Shown here piece by piece: positions 53,263 through 63,037 of a DNA stretch of 64,000 bases. Source of the DNA: Fertoeibacter niger (lineage in GTDB: Bacteria; Pseudomonadota; Alphaproteobacteria; Rhodobacterales; Rhodobacteraceae); NCBI RefSeq assembly GCF_009380135.2, contig NZ_WHUT02000007.1:186001-250000 (forward strand), given 5' to 3'. Positions within the stretch are counted from its first letter, which is position 1. Each line of letters starts with the position of its first letter. The notes beneath the pieces were generated by a model. That model had not been told where the DNA came from. It ran no database searches and was given only the letters and a program-made list of their open reading frames with translations. A program made the translations under genes and the position numbers.

Positions 53263-55085
53263 CAGAAGGACTGCCCTATACCCACATAAATCTGCACGCC
53301 TTCGCCGGTATCGCCGCCCACCGGCGCGGCCACATCCAGCCGGATCGGGCCAAAGCCGGTGTCATAGCGCAGGCCAAGCCCCGCACCCGCGTGCCAGTCG
53401 CCCAGATCGTCAAAGAAATCCTGTGCGCCGACGCTGCCCGCATCGACAAAGCCCACCACGCCGATCCTTTCGGTGATCCGGGTGCGCACCTCGGCCGACA
53501 CCGCCATGAAGGCCAGCCCGCCGATCTTGAAATCGGGCAGCGAGGACCGCAGGATATTCACGCCCAAGGATTGATAGGGTTGCCCGCGCACCGTGCCGCC
53601 GCCGCCGGAATAGAACAGGTAGTCGCGCGGCGTGTTCAACAGATCCGACCCGAACACCGCCCCGGCCTGCACCCGCCCGGCCAGCGTTACCCGGTTATCG
53701 GCACCGAAACTGCGGTAAGCCCGCCCGTCCACCGTCAGCCGCGCGCCGGAATCGGTGGTGCCAAACCCCAGAAAGGGCATGGCGGTGGCATCCAGAAAAT
53801 AGCCTTCGGTCGCGTCCAGCTTCACATCGCGGCTGTCCCAGGTCAGGCCCAGCGGCACCGACAGGTTGCGGTAGGTATAATCGCCCGAGTCGTCATCCAC
53901 CTTGGAAAAGCTGTATTCCACGCCCACCCGCGCCGTCAGCCGGTCAGAGAAGATATGCGAGAACGTGATGCCGGTCGCGGCCCCGTCCGACACGTAATCC
54001 TCTTCATCCATATGTTCGAAGTCGACGTGAAAGCTCAGTGTCGTGTCGGGGGTCAGCGTGGCGGGCCGGTCAAGGGTTACGCCAAGGCTGTAGTCCATTC
54101 CGCTGGCTTGTGCGCCGATATTGGCCACCATGCCGTTGATGGTCAGCCGTTCCGCCCCGCCCAGAAGGTTGCGGTGCAGCCAAGATCCCGTCAGCGTGGC
54201 GCCCTCGAAACTGGCCAGTTCGGCACCGAAACTGTAGCGGCGGGTCTTCTGTTCAACGACCGTGGCCGTGATGCCCAAGAGGTCGGGGCTGGTGACATTT
54301 TCATCCTCGGTCATGGCGACCGAGCTGAACACACCGGTGCGGCGCAGGCGGCCGGCGGCACGGTCAAGCTCTTCGGGGCTGTAGACCTCGCCTTCGGGCA
54401 GGCCCGCGATCTTGCGGATGCGGCGCTCCCGCATCCGTTCCTCGCCGGTGATGGTCAGCGGGCCGAAACGCAGGCGTGGCCCGGGGTTCAGGGTGACATC
54501 GGCGGCCAGAGTGTTCTGTGCATGATCGGCCACGATGTTTTGCCCCGAGGTGGCGGTCTTGGCATGGCCGATGCCACGCCAGCCATCGACTGCCACCGTC
54601 ACCGATTCGCGGATGATGCCGCTGCGGGCGCGCTCGCCCACCGCAAAACCATCGGGCAGTTCGGTTTCAGGGGCCAGCGGCGTGATGTTCGCGCGGCTGA
54701 AGGCAAAAGGCGGGCCGGGGTCAACCTGCACGGCGATGCGCGAGATGCTGGCGGGGGCATTCAGCGGGGCGATGGTCGCGGCTTCGCGCCCGTCGATCAG
54801 CACGCGCACCACCGGAGAGTAATAGCCTTGCGCATAAAGTGCGCCGACCAGCCTTGCGTATTCGGCCCTTGCGGCGGTGAACAGATCCTGCGCCTCGGTA
54901 GTGCCTTCGGTTTCGGCGGCGATCAGCAGGGATGACGCGCGCAGGTCATCGGCCAGATCCTCGTTCCCGCCCACCACCTGAAATTCGATTTTCTCCAAGG
55001 CGTAACCCGCGGGCGCAGCCATGAAGACACCAAGCCCGGCCGCAGCCGCCACAGCATAGAACGACCCTGCGCGAAAACCGGCCAC
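53262..55085 (-). CDS. tamA: Outer membrane Omp85-family protein TamA
   Basis: A 607-residue protein with a signal peptide (GSFYAVAAAAGLGVFMAAPA), POTRA domains (about 30-280, including LRFGPLTITGEERMRERRIR) and a C-terminal 16-strand Omp85 barrel ending in ...YVGIGQSF with terminal Phe. GGGGTVRGQPYQSLG is the conserved loop motif of the superfamily (VRGY-like). No ATG fits before the signal sequence; GTG at 55085 with GGGGG upstream is chosen, though the frame is open to 55337. A 167-base gap separates it from the ROK gene upstream. Confidence 0.88.
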   Translation of the reverse strand: MAGFRAGSFYAVAAAAGLGVFMAAPAGYALEKIEFQVVGGNEDLADDLRASSLLIAAETEGTTEAQDLFTAARAEYARLVGALYAQGYYSPVVRVLIDGREAATIAPLNAPASISRIAVQVDPGPPFAFSRANITPLAPETELPDGFAVGERARSGIIRESVTVAVDGWRGIGHAKTATSGQNIVADHAQNTLAADVTLNPGPRLRFGPLTITGEERMRERRIRKIAGLPEGEVYSPEELDRAAGRLRRTGVFSSVAMTEDENVTSPDLLGITATVVEQKTRRYSFGAELASFEGATLTGSWLHRNLLGGAERLTINGMVANIGAQASGMDYSLGVTLDRPATLTPDTTLSFHVDFEHMDEEDYVSDGAATGITFSHIFSDRLTARVGVEYSFSKVDDDSGDYTYRNLSVPLGLTWDSRDVKLDATEGYFLDATAMPFLGFGTTDSGARLTVDGRAYRSFGADNRVTLAGRVQAGAVFGSDLLNTPRDYLFYSGGGGTVRGQPYQSLGVNILRSSLPDFKIGGLAFMAVSAEVRTRITERIGVVGFVDAGSVGAQDFFDDLGDWHAGAGLGLRYDTGFGPIRLDVAAPVGGDTGEGVQIYVGIGQSF

Positions 55086-55252
55086 AGATACCCCCAAAGC
55101 AGAACCACACGGACTATTGCAGGTTGACCGGAAAGGGGCAATGCGGCTGCGGCAAAGCGGCGGATCACTTTTCCCCCTGTGGCTGAAACCCGCTACTGCA
55201 TGGCCTTCGCGTGAACACCGAGGCTGGAAGTGCCACCTTTCCGCATCACATC

Positions 55253-56530
55253 CTATTGCGCCGCGATGTCGCGGGCGGGGGCCAGCAGCCCCTCGCTGAC
55301 CGATGACAGCGCCAGCGCTGCCGCGCCATGGGCCCACAGCAAATCACCCCAGGCGTGAATTTCGATGGGCGGGCGGGGGCGGCCGGTGGCAATGGTCAGG
55401 TTTTCCATCTCGGCCAGGGTTTCGGCGGCATAAAGGTAATCATAGCGCATGCGCTCCCCCGACAGGATGATCAGCGCCGGGTCGAACAGATTGATCACAT
55501 TCGACAATCCCACCGCCAGATACCGCCCCGCGCGGCGAAAGATCGATCGGGCAGCGCCATTGCCGGCCTTGGCATGGTCATAAAGGCTTTCCAGCAGCAC
55601 GGTGATGCTCTGCCCGTCCTTGTGCGCCCAGTTCAGCGCCGTGGTCGCCTCGCGCGCCAGCGCATAGTCGGCGACATAGGCCTCGAGACAGCCGCGCTGG
55701 CCGCAGCGGCACAGCGCGCCATCAAGCTGCACCTTGGTATGGCCCAGTTCCAGCCCAAGACCCCGCGCGCCGCGATAGATGCGGTGGTTCAGCACCAGCC
55801 CCATGCCCACACCATGTTCAATCGTCACCACCGCGAAATCCGACAGCCTGCGCCCCGCGCCGAACCACAGTTCCGCCAGCGCCACCAGATTTGCATCGTT
55901 GTCGATGCTGACCGGCAGGCGCAGCCGGGCCTGCACTTCGGCGGCCAGGGGAATGCTGCGTTCGGTCAGGGTGGATGACCAGGCCACCATGCCCGCCTCG
56001 CAATCGACAAACCCCGGCACGCCGATGCCCACGGCGGAAAGATCGGCGCGCGACAAGCCGGCCTTGGCGCAGATCCGGTCCAGCAGCGTTTCGATCGTGT
56101 CCAGCATCTCGGCCAGTGTCATCGCACCGGGGCGGCGGGGGATCACATCATCGGCCAGCAGATTGCCTGCGAAATCAACGATCACCGCGGTATGTTCGCG
56201 GTCGCTGAGCTTCATCCCCGCCACGCGATGCGCATCGCGCCGCACCCCCAGCGCCACGGCGGGCCGCCCGCGCGCGCCGTCACCCTCGCGCAAGGCCGCC
56301 GTTTCCTCGATCAGCCCGGCCTCGATCAGTTCCGACATGATGGTGGTGACAGAAGCGGGGCTGACCCCCAGATCCTTGGCCACCTGCACCCGGGCAATCT
56401 GCCCCGCCGCGCGCACGCGTTCAAACACCTGCTGGCGCAGCGGGCGCAGCGTATCGGACAGGGGCGGAATCAGCGGCCCGCAGCCCTGCGCCGTGTGGCT
56501 TGCCGGTTGCCCGGTTGCGCGCGGCCTCAT
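55253..56530 (-). CDS. ROK-family transcriptional repressor, probable xylose regulator XylR
   Basis: A 425-residue ROK repressor. An N-terminal helix-turn-helix (VFERVRAAGQIARVQVAKDLG, SPASVTTIMSELIEAGLI; about residues 35-75) is joined to a ROK sugar-binding domain with DNDANLVALAELWFGAG, EHGVGMGLV and the zinc motif GHTKVQLDGALCRCGQRGCLE. Divergent from xylFHG(B)A with a perfect palindrome between them, so it most likely represses the xylose operon until xylose binds. An AGGGGA ribosome site precedes the ATG. Confidence 0.88.
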   Translation of the reverse strand: MRPRATGQPASHTAQGCGPLIPPLSDTLRPLRQQVFERVRAAGQIARVQVAKDLGVSPASVTTIMSELIEAGLIEETAALREGDGARGRPAVALGVRRDAHRVAGMKLSDREHTAVIVDFAGNLLADDVIPRRPGAMTLAEMLDTIETLLDRICAKAGLSRADLSAVGIGVPGFVDCEAGMVAWSSTLTERSIPLAAEVQARLRLPVSIDNDANLVALAELWFGAGRRLSDFAVVTIEHGVGMGLVLNHRIYRGARGLGLELGHTKVQLDGALCRCGQRGCLEAYVADYALAREATTALNWAHKDGQSITVLLESLYDHAKAGNGAARSIFRRAGRYLAVGLSNVINLFDPALIILSGERMRYDYLYAAETLAEMENLTIATGRPRPPIEIHAWGDLLWAHGAAALALSSVSEGLLAPARDIAAQ

Positions 56531-56548
56531 TTATTCGGTCCCCTAACT

Positions 56549-56564
56549 AAAACTGATCAGTTTT
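56549..56564. promoter_or_regulatory. Perfect palindrome, probable ROK repressor operator
   Basis: AAAACTGATCAGTTTT, a 16-base perfect inverted repeat 19 bases upstream of the ROK repressor start and 180 bases before xylF. A/T-rich arms around a short centre are usual for ROK (Mlc/NagC/XylR) operators. Position suggests autoregulation plus control of the xyl operon. Confidence 0.6.
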
Positions 56565-56650
56565 CTTTGCCGCACGCCACTTATTTGCTGCACAGCAGCG
56601 AAATCACGAGCCAATTCTTGGCAAAGAGACTTTCGCGCAACATTTTTATT

Positions 56651-56679
56651 TTGACAACTGAATTTATTCGCGGCAATTT
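56651..56679 (+). promoter_or_regulatory. Candidate xylF promoter
   Basis: TTGACA (56651-56656), 17-base spacer, CAATTT (56674-56679). The -35 is perfect, the -10 weak. The region just upstream is A/T-rich (TTTTTATTTTGACA). The start of xylF is 64 bases downstream. Confidence 0.5.
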
Positions 56680-56688
56680 CCGCCTGTG

Positions 56689-56724
56689 CCGACGAATCCG
56701 TCGGACCGGCCATATTTCTGGCCG
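56689..56724 (+). other. Two small hairpins in the xylF leader
   Basis: CCGACG-AATC-CGTCGG (56689-56704) and GGCCA-TATTTC-TGGCC (56708-56723) follow each other in the untranslated leader of xylF, ending before the AGGGAGGA ribosome site. They may stabilise the mRNA or attenuate it. Confidence 0.45.
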
Positions 56725-56743
56725 CACTGACAGGGAGGACTAC

Positions 56744-57775
56744 ATGCGTAACCCGATTCTGGCCGCCGTCATTGCGACGGTCGGCTTCTCTTCGGCTGCT
56801 CTGGCCGAAAGCCATGCGATGACCGTTGGCGTTAGCTGGTCGAATTTTCAGGAAGAGCGCTGGAAGACTGACGAAGCCGCGATCAAGGCCGCGCTGGAAG
56901 CTGCCGGCGCCACCTATATCTCGGCTGACGCGCAGGCTTCGGCTGCCAAGCAGCTGACCGACATCGAGGCGCTGATTGCACAGGGTGCCAACGCCCTGAT
57001 CATCCTGGCGCAGGACAAGGACGCCATCGGCCCGGCGATCGAACAGGCCGCCAACGAAGGCATCCCGGTGGTCGGCTATGACCGTCTGATCGAAGACCAG
57101 CGCGCCTTCTACCTGACCTTTGACAACAAGGGCGTGGGCAAGCTGATCGCCGAGTCGGTGATGGCAGCCGTGCCGGAAGGCAACTATGCCGTCATCAAAG
57201 GTGACCCGGGCGATCCGAACGCGGGCTTCCTGCTGGAAGGCATGATGGAAGTGATCGGCCAGTCCGTCACCGACGGCAAAATCAAGATCGTCGGCGAAGC
57301 CTCGACCGATGGCTGGAAGCCGGAAAATGCCCAGAAGAACATGGAGCAGATCCTGACCGCCAACGACAACGCCATTGACGCCGTTCTGGCACAGAACGAC
57401 GGCATGGCAGGCGGCGCGATTGCGGCGCTGTCGGCGCAGGGCCTGAACGTGCCGATCGGCGGTCAGGACGGCGATCTGGCCGCGCTGAACCGCGTGGCAC
57501 GCGGCACGCAGACCGTTTCGGTCTGGAAAGACAGCCGCGCGCTGGGCAAGGCTGCGGGCGAGATTGCCGTGGCTCTGGCCGGTGGTGCTGCTCTTGATGC
57601 CGTTCCCGGCGCGACCAAGTTCTCGGACGGCGCCAACGGCGTTGAAATGAACGCAATCCTGCTGACCCCGACCCCGATCACCCAGGAAAACCTGAATGTC
57701 GTGATCGAAGCGGGCCACATCTCGAAAGAGCAGGCTTGCGAAGGTGCTGCCGCAGGCGTCGCCGCCTGCCAGTGA
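56744..57775 (+). CDS. xylF: D-xylose ABC transporter substrate-binding protein
   Basis: A 343-residue periplasmic binding protein with signal peptide MRNPILAAVIATVGFSSAAL and AESHA cleavage region. The mature part has VGVSWSNFQEERWKTDEAA, NALIILAQDKDAIGPAIEQA, IPVVGYDRLIEDQ and VLAQNDGMAGGAIAAL, blocks typical of XylF. It feeds xylose to XylH. An excellent ribosome site (AGGGAGG) and the stem-loop after the gene suggest high expression. The gene is first in the xyl operon. Confidence 0.93.
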   Translation: MRNPILAAVIATVGFSSAALAESHAMTVGVSWSNFQEERWKTDEAAIKAALEAAGATYISADAQASAAKQLTDIEALIAQGANALIILAQDKDAIGPAIEQAANEGIPVVGYDRLIEDQRAFYLTFDNKGVGKLIAESVMAAVPEGNYAVIKGDPGDPNAGFLLEGMMEVIGQSVTDGKIKIVGEASTDGWKPENAQKNMEQILTANDNAIDAVLAQNDGMAGGAIAALSAQGLNVPIGGQDGDLAALNRVARGTQTVSVWKDSRALGKAAGEIAVALAGGAALDAVPGATKFSDGANGVEMNAILLTPTPITQENLNVVIEAGHISKEQACEGAAAGVAACQ

Positions 57776-57789
57776 CACGGTAACAGTGC

Positions 57790-57814
57790 CCCTGCCCCCT
57801 GACCGGGGGCAGGG
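57790..57814 (+). other. Intercistronic stem-loop between xylF and xylH
   Basis: CCCTGCCCCC-TGACC-GGGGGCAGGG, a 10-bp perfect GC stem 14 bases after the xylF stop, without a U-tract, in a 161-base gap. Such structures after binding-protein genes commonly protect the upstream message so that the binding protein is made in excess over membrane parts. Confidence 0.65.
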
Positions 57815-57936
57815 ATGCCACTGACAACCCCGATTTTCCTTTTGCGGCCATTCGGCGGGCAGGGCATTGCGCAGCGCCGCTGCCCGCCTTTGCCCTATCC
57901 CCGCGCATCACTGCCCCCATATCGCTGGATGAGGAC

Positions 57937-59256
57937 ATGAGCCAGACACACACCCAATCCGCCAACCCGGACGCAGGCGCGGGGCCCATTGCCCGCTTCC
58001 TGCGCGCGACCGAGATCGACACCCGCCTTCTGGGCATGGCCGGGGCCTTGCTGCTGATCTGGATGGGCTTCCATCTTTACAGCATCTTCGTGAACGGCAA
58101 CGCGGGCTTCCTGACGCCGCGCAACATGTGGAACCTGTCGGTGCAAACCTCGTCGATCGGCATCATGGCCACGGGCATGGTGCTGGTGATCGTGACGCGC
58201 AACATCGACCTGTCGGTCGGCTCGATCCTGGGGTTCTGCGCCATCATCATGGGTGTGATCCAGGTCTATATCCTGCCGGACATCCTGGGGCTGGGCCACC
58301 CGCTGATCTGGGTCATCACGGCGATTGCCGGGCTGATCGTGGGCTGTCTGATCGGCGCGTTCCATGGCTGGATGATCGCCTATGTCGGAATCCCGTCGTT
58401 CATCGTCACGCTGGGCGGGTTGCTGGTCTGGCGCGGTGCGGCCTTTCTGGTGGCGCGCGGTGAAACCATCGCGCCGGTCGATGCCACATTCGCGTTGATG
58501 GGCGGCGGGCCTTACGGGGCCATCGGCGCCACCGGCAGCTGGATTGTCGGCCTGCTGGCCTGCGCAGGTATCTTGTGGATGCTGATCTCGGGCCGCGCGC
58601 AGCGCGAAAAACACGGCTTCACCCAGCGCCCGATGTGGGCCGAAGTGTTCCTTGGCGTGCTGGGCTGCGGTCTGGTGCTGGGTGCCGTGATGGTGGTGAA
58701 CGCCTATCCCTGGCCCAGGGGCATCGTCACGGCCTATGCCGCTGCCAACAACATCACCGTGCCGCCCGAGGGGCTGTTCATCAGCCATGGTTTTGCCATT
58801 CCGGTGCTGATCCTGATCGGCGTGGGCATCCTGATGACCATACTGATGACGCGCACCCGCTTTGGCCGCTATGTCTTTGCCATCGGCGGCAACCCCGAGG
58901 CTGCGGCACTGGCGGGCATCAACACCCGCTGGATGACCGTCAAGATTTTTGCCCTGCTGGGTCTGTTGACCGGGCTGTCGTCTGTCGTGGCCTCGGCCCG
59001 TCTGACCTCGGCCACCGGCGCGCTGGGCACGCTGGACGAGCTTTATGTCATCGCCGCTGCCGTGATCGGCGGCACGTCGCTGGCCGGGGGTGTGGGCACG
59101 GTTTACGGCGCGATCTTCGGCGCGCTGGTGATGCAGAGCCTGCAAACCGGCATGCCCTTCATCGGTGTCGACGCAGGGTTGCAGCAGGTCGTCGTGGGGT
59201 CGGTGCTGGTGCTGGCCGTGTTCCTTGACATCCTTTACCGCCGCAAATCGAAATGA
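57937..59256 (+). CDS. xylH: D-xylose ABC transporter permease
   Basis: A 439-residue membrane protein of the AraH/RbsC/XylH type with about 11-12 hydrophobic segments. [20 protein letters not shown] is the characteristic family block, then [40 protein letters not shown] (the EAA-like coupling loop) and [19 protein letters not shown]. Longer than RbsC, as expected for XylH. GATGAGGAC precedes the ATG. It is followed by xylG with overlapping open frames. Confidence 0.93.
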   Translation: MSQTHTQSANPDAGAGPIARFLRATEIDTRLLGMAGALLLIWMGFHLYSIFVNGNAGFLTPRNMWNLSVQTSSIGIMATGMVLVIVTRNIDLSVGSILGFCAIIMGVIQVYILPDILGLGHPLIWVITAIAGLIVGCLIGAFHGWMIAYVGIPSFIVTLGGLLVWRGAAFLVARGETIAPVDATFALMGGGPYGAIGATGSWIVGLLACAGILWMLISGRAQREKHGFTQRPMWAEVFLGVLGCGLVLGAVMVVNAYPWPRGIVTAYAAANNITVPPEGLFISHGFAIPVLILIGVGILMTILMTRTRFGRYVFAIGGNPEAAALAGINTRWMTVKIFALLGLLTGLSSVVASARLTSATGALGTLDELYVIAAAVIGGTSLAGGVGTVYGAIFGALVMQSLQTGMPFIGVDAGLQQVVVGSVLVLAVFLDILYRRKSK

Positions 59257-59267
59257 GGGGGCAAGAC

Positions 59268-61466
59268 ATGACCAACAAAGGAACACCGCTGGTCGAACTG
59301 CGCGACATTTCCATCTCGTTCGGCGGCATCAAGGCCGTCGACCGGGTAAGTGTCGATCTTTACCCGGGCGAGGTTGTGGGCTTGCTTGGCCACAACGGCG
59401 CGGGCAAGTCGACGCTGATCAAATGCCTGTCCGGGGCCTATCAGGCCGACAGCGGCGAAGTCTGGATCAACGGGCAGAAGGTGGAGATTACCAACCCCCG
59501 CGATGCCCGGGCGCATAATGTGGAAACCATCTATCAGACACTGGCACTGGCCGACAATCTGAACGCCGCCTCGAACCTGTTTCTGGGCCGTGAACTGGTG
59601 ACGAAGGCCGGTTTCGTGGACGATGCGCAGATGGAGGCGGAAACCCGCAAGATCATGGCGCGGCTGAACCCGAACTTCCGCAAGTTCAACGTGCCGGTTT
59701 CGGCTCTGTCGGGCGGCCAGCGGCAATCGGTGGCCATTGCCCGCGCGGTGTATTTCAACGCCAAGATCCTCATCATGGATGAACCCACCGCCGCCCTTGG
59801 CCCGCAGGAAACGCAGATGGTGGCCGAGCTTATTCAAGAGCTGAAGCGGCAGGGTCTGGGCATCTTCCTGATCGAGCATGACATTCATGCGGTGATGGAC
59901 CTGTGCGACCGCGCCTCGGTGATGAAGAACGGCCAGCTGGTCGGCACAGTGAAGGTAGATGAAGTGACCGATGACGACATTCTGGGCATGATCATTCTGG
60001 GCAAGCCCCCCTGCAAGCAAGGCCGCGTGATGTATATCGGGCTTGATCTGGGAACCTCTGGGCTGAAGGGCGTGCTGATCGACGAAGATCAGCGCGTTCT
60101 GGCCGAGGCTGTCGCGCCCCTGACCGTCAGCCGCCCGCAGGAAGGCTGGTCGGAACAATCGCCGGCCAACTGGATTGCGGCGGCGGAAACGGTGATGGAC
60201 CAGTTGGCGACCCACGGGCTTTCCGCCGTGCGCGGCATCGGTCTGTCGGGGCACATGCACGGTGCCACGCTGCTGGATGCGGCGGATGAGGTGCTGCGCC
60301 CCTGCATCCTGTGGAACGACACCCGCAGCCACGAAGAAGCTGCCGAACTTGACGACGATCCGCAGTTTCGTCGGGTGACGGGCAACATCGTTTTCCCCGG
60401 CTTTACCGCACCGAAACTGCTGTGGGTGCAGGCGCACGAGCCGCGCCTGTGGGAAAGGCTGGCCAAGGTGCTGCTGCCGAAAGACTATCTGCGGCTGTGG
60501 CTGACGGGCGAGCATGTGGCGGAAATGTCGGATGCGGCGGGCACAAGCTGGCTGGATACCGGCAAGCGCGACTGGTCGGATGAACTGCTGACGGCGACGG
60601 GGCTGAGCCGCGGGCACATGCCCCGGCTGGTCGAAGGCTCGGACGTGTCGGGCGCATTGCGCGGCGCATTGGCCGCGCGCTGGGGCTTGCCCGCCGATGT
60701 GGTGGTGGCCGGTGGCGGTGGCGACAATGCCGCGTCCGCCGTGGGTGTGGGCGTGGTCCGTGCGGGCGAGGCCTTTGTTTCGCTTGGCACCTCGGGGGTG
60801 CTGTTTGCCGCCAATGACGGCTATCAGCCCGCACCGGAAACGGCGGTGCACACCTTCTGTCATGCGCTGCCGGGTGCCTGGCACCAGATGGGTGTGATAC
60901 TGGCCGCCACGGATGCGCTGAACTGGTATGCCGGGCTGGTGGGGCAGGATGCCGCCGGGCTGACGCGTGGCATGGGGCCGTTGCAGGCCCCGGGCAAGAC
61001 ATTGTTCCTGCCCTATCTGGGGGGCGAGCGCACACCATTGAACGATGCCGCCATCCGGGGCGCGTTTCTGGGGCTGGAACATGCTACCGACCGCGCGGCA
61101 GGCACCCGCGCCGTGCTGGAAGGTGTAACCTTTGCCTTCCGTGACAGCCGCGATGCGCTGGCCGCCACAGGCACCCGGTTGGAGCAACTGATCGCCGTGG
61201 GTGGCGGATCGCGTTCCGACTATTGGTTGCAGGCGATTGCGACGGCGCTGAACCTGCCCGTTTCCCTGCCTGCGGCGGGCGATTTTGGCGGGGCTTTCGG
61301 TGCCGCCCGGTTGGCCATGATGGCTGCCACAGGTGCCGGGGCCGAGATTGCCACCCTGCCGCCGATTGCCCGCACCTTCGAACCCGACCCGTCGCTGACC
61401 GCCGCCTTTGACGCGGGCCATGCCCGCTACCGCGCGGCCCAATCTGCCATCAAGGATCTGACATGA
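59268..61466 (+). CDS. XylG (xylose ABC ATPase) reading through into XylB (xylulokinase), one 732-codon frame
   Basis: One uninterrupted frame encodes a single ABC ATPase domain (codons 1-about 250) and then a complete xylulokinase (from codon 255). The ATPase has [34 protein letters not shown] and [12 protein letters not shown], the short single-domain XylG form usual in alphaproteobacteria. The junction reads [12 protein letters not shown] then [11 protein letters not shown]. It contains six C residues at 60006-60011; with five, the frame would end at TGA overlapping the xylB ATG (TGATG). So this is either a true fusion or a one-base insertion (mutation or sequencing error). AGGGGG precedes the 59268 ATG. 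Confidence 0.8.
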   Translation: MTNKGTPLVELRDISISFGGIKAVDRVSVDLYPGEVVGLLGHNGAGKSTLIKCLSGAYQADSGEVWINGQKVEITNPRDARAHNVETIYQTLALADNLNAASNLFLGRELVTKAGFVDDAQMEAETRKIMARLNPNFRKFNVPVSALSGGQRQSVAIARAVYFNAKILIMDEPTAALGPQETQMVAELIQELKRQGLGIFLIEHDIHAVMDLCDRASVMKNGQLVGTVKVDEVTDDDILGMIILGKPPCKQGRVMYIGLDLGTSGLKGVLIDEDQRVLAEAVAPLTVSRPQEGWSEQSPANWIAAAETVMDQLATHGLSAVRGIGLSGHMHGATLLDAADEVLRPCILWNDTRSHEEAAELDDDPQFRRVTGNIVFPGFTAPKLLWVQAHEPRLWERLAKVLLPKDYLRLWLTGEHVAEMSDAAGTSWLDTGKRDWSDELLTATGLSRGHMPRLVEGSDVSGALRGALAARWGLPADVVVAGGGGDNAASAVGVGVVRAGEAFVSLGTSGVLFAANDGYQPAPETAVHTFCHALPGAWHQMGVILAATDALNWYAGLVGQDAAGLTRGMGPLQAPGKTLFLPYLGGERTPLNDAAIRGAFLGLEHATDRAAGTRAVLEGVTFAFRDSRDALAATGTRLEQLIAVGGGSRSDYWLQAIATALNLPVSLPAAGDFGGAFGAARLAMMAATGAGAEIATLPPIARTFEPDPSLTAAFDAGHARYRAAQSAIKDLT
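60006..60032 (+). other. xylG-xylB junction with C6 run and internal start
   Basis: CCCCCC at 60006-60011 is followed by TGCAAGCAAGGCCGCGTGATG. Loss of one C restores a xylG ending GKPPASKAA and stop, with TGATG coupling to xylB. AAGG lies 7 bases before the ATG at 60030, so xylB can probably also be started independently. Confidence 0.7.
60030..61466 (+). CDS. xylB: Xylulokinase (part of the continuous xylG-xylB frame)
   Basis: A 478-residue FGGY-family kinase phosphorylating D-xylulose. It starts [20 protein letters not shown] (phosphate-1 motif), then [35 protein letters not shown] and, in the C-terminal half, [14 protein letters not shown] and [13 protein letters not shown]. Length equals the normal family, so all of the kinase is present whether or not it is attached to XylG. 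The stop overlaps xylA as ATGA. Probably started separately in the ancestor. Confidence 0.9.
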   Translation: MYIGLDLGTSGLKGVLIDEDQRVLAEAVAPLTVSRPQEGWSEQSPANWIAAAETVMDQLATHGLSAVRGIGLSGHMHGATLLDAADEVLRPCILWNDTRSHEEAAELDDDPQFRRVTGNIVFPGFTAPKLLWVQAHEPRLWERLAKVLLPKDYLRLWLTGEHVAEMSDAAGTSWLDTGKRDWSDELLTATGLSRGHMPRLVEGSDVSGALRGALAARWGLPADVVVAGGGGDNAASAVGVGVVRAGEAFVSLGTSGVLFAANDGYQPAPETAVHTFCHALPGAWHQMGVILAATDALNWYAGLVGQDAAGLTRGMGPLQAPGKTLFLPYLGGERTPLNDAAIRGAFLGLEHATDRAAGTRAVLEGVTFAFRDSRDALAATGTRLEQLIAVGGGSRSDYWLQAIATALNLPVSLPAAGDFGGAFGAARLAMMAATGAGAEIATLPPIARTFEPDPSLTAAFDAGHARYRAAQSAIKDLT

Positions 61467-62764
61467 CCGACTTTTTCAAGGGTATCCCCGTTGTCACATA
61501 CGAGGGCGAAGCCAGCACCAATGAATACGCCTTTCGCCACTACAACCCCGACGAGGTGATTCTGGGCAAGCGGATGGAAGATCATCTGCGCTTTGCCGTG
61601 GCCTATTGGCACAGCTTTGCCTGGCCGGGCGGCGACCCGTTTGGCGGCCAGACCTTTGACCGCCCGTGGTTCGGCGACAGCATGGATCTGGCCCGGCTGA
61701 AGGCCGATGTGGCCTTCGAGATGTTCGATATTCTGGGCGCGCCCTTTTACTGTTTCCACGATGCCGATGCGCGCCCCGAGGGTGCCAGCTTTGCGGAATC
61801 GACCCGCAACCTTGAGGAAATCGTTGATTACCTTGGCGAAAAGCAGGCCACCCACAAGACGCAGCTTCTGTGGGGCACGGCCAACATGTTCAGCCATCGC
61901 CGCTGGATGTCGGGTGCTGCCACCAACCCCGACCCCGAGGTTTACGCCTATGCCGCCGCAACGGTGAAGGCCAACATGGATGCCACGAAGAAACTGGGCG
62001 GGCAGAACTATGTGCTGTGGGGCGGGCGCGAGGGCTATGAAACCCTGCTGAACACCGACCTCAAGGCCGAACGCGCCCATGCCGGCCGGTTCCTGCAACA
62101 GGTGGTGGAATACAAATACAAGATCGGCTTCACCGGCACGATCCTGATCGAGCCGAAACCGCAGGAGCCCTCAAAGCACCAGTATGATTATGATGTGGCC
62201 ACGGTTTACGGCTTCCTCAAGGATTTCGGGCTTGAGGGCGAGGTGAAGACCAATATCGAACAGGGCCATGCCATTCTGGCCGGTCATTCGTTCGAACATG
62301 AAATCGCGCTGGCCTCGGCGCTGGGCATCTTCGGTTCCATCGACATGAACCGCAACGATTACCAGTCGGGCTGGGACACCGACCAGTTCCCCAACAACCA
62401 TGCCGAAAAGGCGCTGGCATTCTATGAAATCCTGCGCGCGGGCGGCTATACCACCGGCGGCACGAACTTTGACGCCAAGGTGCGCCGCCAGAGCCTTGAT
62501 GCCGAGGATCTGATCCTGGCCCATGTGGGCGGCATGGATACCTGCGCCCGCGCCCTGAAAGCGGCCGCGAAGATGCTGGAGGATGGCCATATGGAGGCCG
62601 CCCGCGCCACCCGCTATGCCGGATGGCAGACCTCCGCTGCGCAGGCCATGCTGGAGGGCTCGCTTGAAACCATCGCCGCCGATGTCATGGCGCGCAACGT
62701 GAACCCCGAGCCTGTGTCGGGGCGGCAGGAGCGGCTGGAAAACCTGTGGAACCGCTACGTCTGA
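61463..62764 (+). CDS. xylA: Xylose isomerase
   Basis: A 433-residue class II xylose isomerase converting D-xylose to D-xylulose. It begins with an active-site region [15 protein letters not shown] holding the catalytic His, followed by [12 protein letters not shown]-like (FYCFHDADA), [29 protein letters not shown], and the metal-binding block [18 protein letters not shown]. The [17 protein letters not shown] segment is also conserved. Last gene of the xyl operon, coupled to xylB, and ends before a GC hairpin. Confidence 0.95.
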   Translation: MTDFFKGIPVVTYEGEASTNEYAFRHYNPDEVILGKRMEDHLRFAVAYWHSFAWPGGDPFGGQTFDRPWFGDSMDLARLKADVAFEMFDILGAPFYCFHDADARPEGASFAESTRNLEEIVDYLGEKQATHKTQLLWGTANMFSHRRWMSGAATNPDPEVYAYAAATVKANMDATKKLGGQNYVLWGGREGYETLLNTDLKAERAHAGRFLQQVVEYKYKIGFTGTILIEPKPQEPSKHQYDYDVATVYGFLKDFGLEGEVKTNIEQGHAILAGHSFEHEIALASALGIFGSIDMNRNDYQSGWDTDQFPNNHAEKALAFYEILRAGGYTTGGTNFDAKVRRQSLDAEDLILAHVGGMDTCARALKAAAKMLEDGHMEAARATRYAGWQTSAAQAMLEGSLETIAADVMARNVNPEPVSGRQERLENLWNRYV

Positions 62765-62788
62765 ACCGGGACGGTTCTGCAAGGCAAA

Positions 62789-62811
62789 GGGGCGGGCCAA
62801 GTGCCCGCCCC
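62789..62811. terminator. Hairpin between xylA and csbD
   Basis: GGGGCGGGC-CAAGT-GCCCGCCCC, perfect 9-bp stem, 25 bases after xylA and before the end of the convergent csbD gene. No U-run; probable transcript end for the xyl operon. Confidence 0.55.
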
Positions 62812-62833
62812 CAGTCATTTCGGCATGCCGCGC

Positions 62834-63007
62834 TTACTTGCCGCGCAGCGTATCCTTCACGCCGCCTACGGCGTTCTGCACCTTGCCTTCCACCTGATCG
62901 GCGCGGCCGTCGGCCTGCAACTTGGCATCGCCGGTGACTTTGCCAGCGGCTTCCTTGATCTTGCCACCGATGTTCTTGGCGGCACCTGCAATACGGTCTT
63001 TGTCCAT
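62834..63007 (-). CDS. CsbD family stress-associated protein
   Basis: A 57-residue soluble helical protein starting MDKDRIAGAAKNIGGKIKEA. The repeated KxxGK-like helices (GKVTGDAKLQADGRADQVEG, GKVQNAVGGVKDTLRGK) define the CsbD family, often induced by general stress; molecular function unknown. AAGGAG lies 8 bases before the 63007 ATG. An EcfG-like promoter motif lies 31-56 bases upstream. It is convergent with xylA. Confidence 0.92.
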   Translation of the reverse strand: MDKDRIAGAAKNIGGKIKEAAGKVTGDAKLQADGRADQVEGKVQNAVGGVKDTLRGK

Positions 63008-63037
63008 GTGACGTAGCTCCTTGCTATGTGCCGGGAT

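Noticed and set aside
50296-53289. 997-codon open frame antisense to tamB
   Set aside because: Mirrors the codon pattern of tamB, composition dominated by Arg, Gln, Gly and Ala, no signal or domain. TamB itself has clear family features.
53223-54935. 570-codon open frame antisense to tamA
   Set aside because: Shadow of the Omp85 gene; no motif and no ribosome site.
59235-61442. 735-codon open frame antisense to the xylG-xylB frame
   Set aside because: Shadow frame of two well-recognised proteins.
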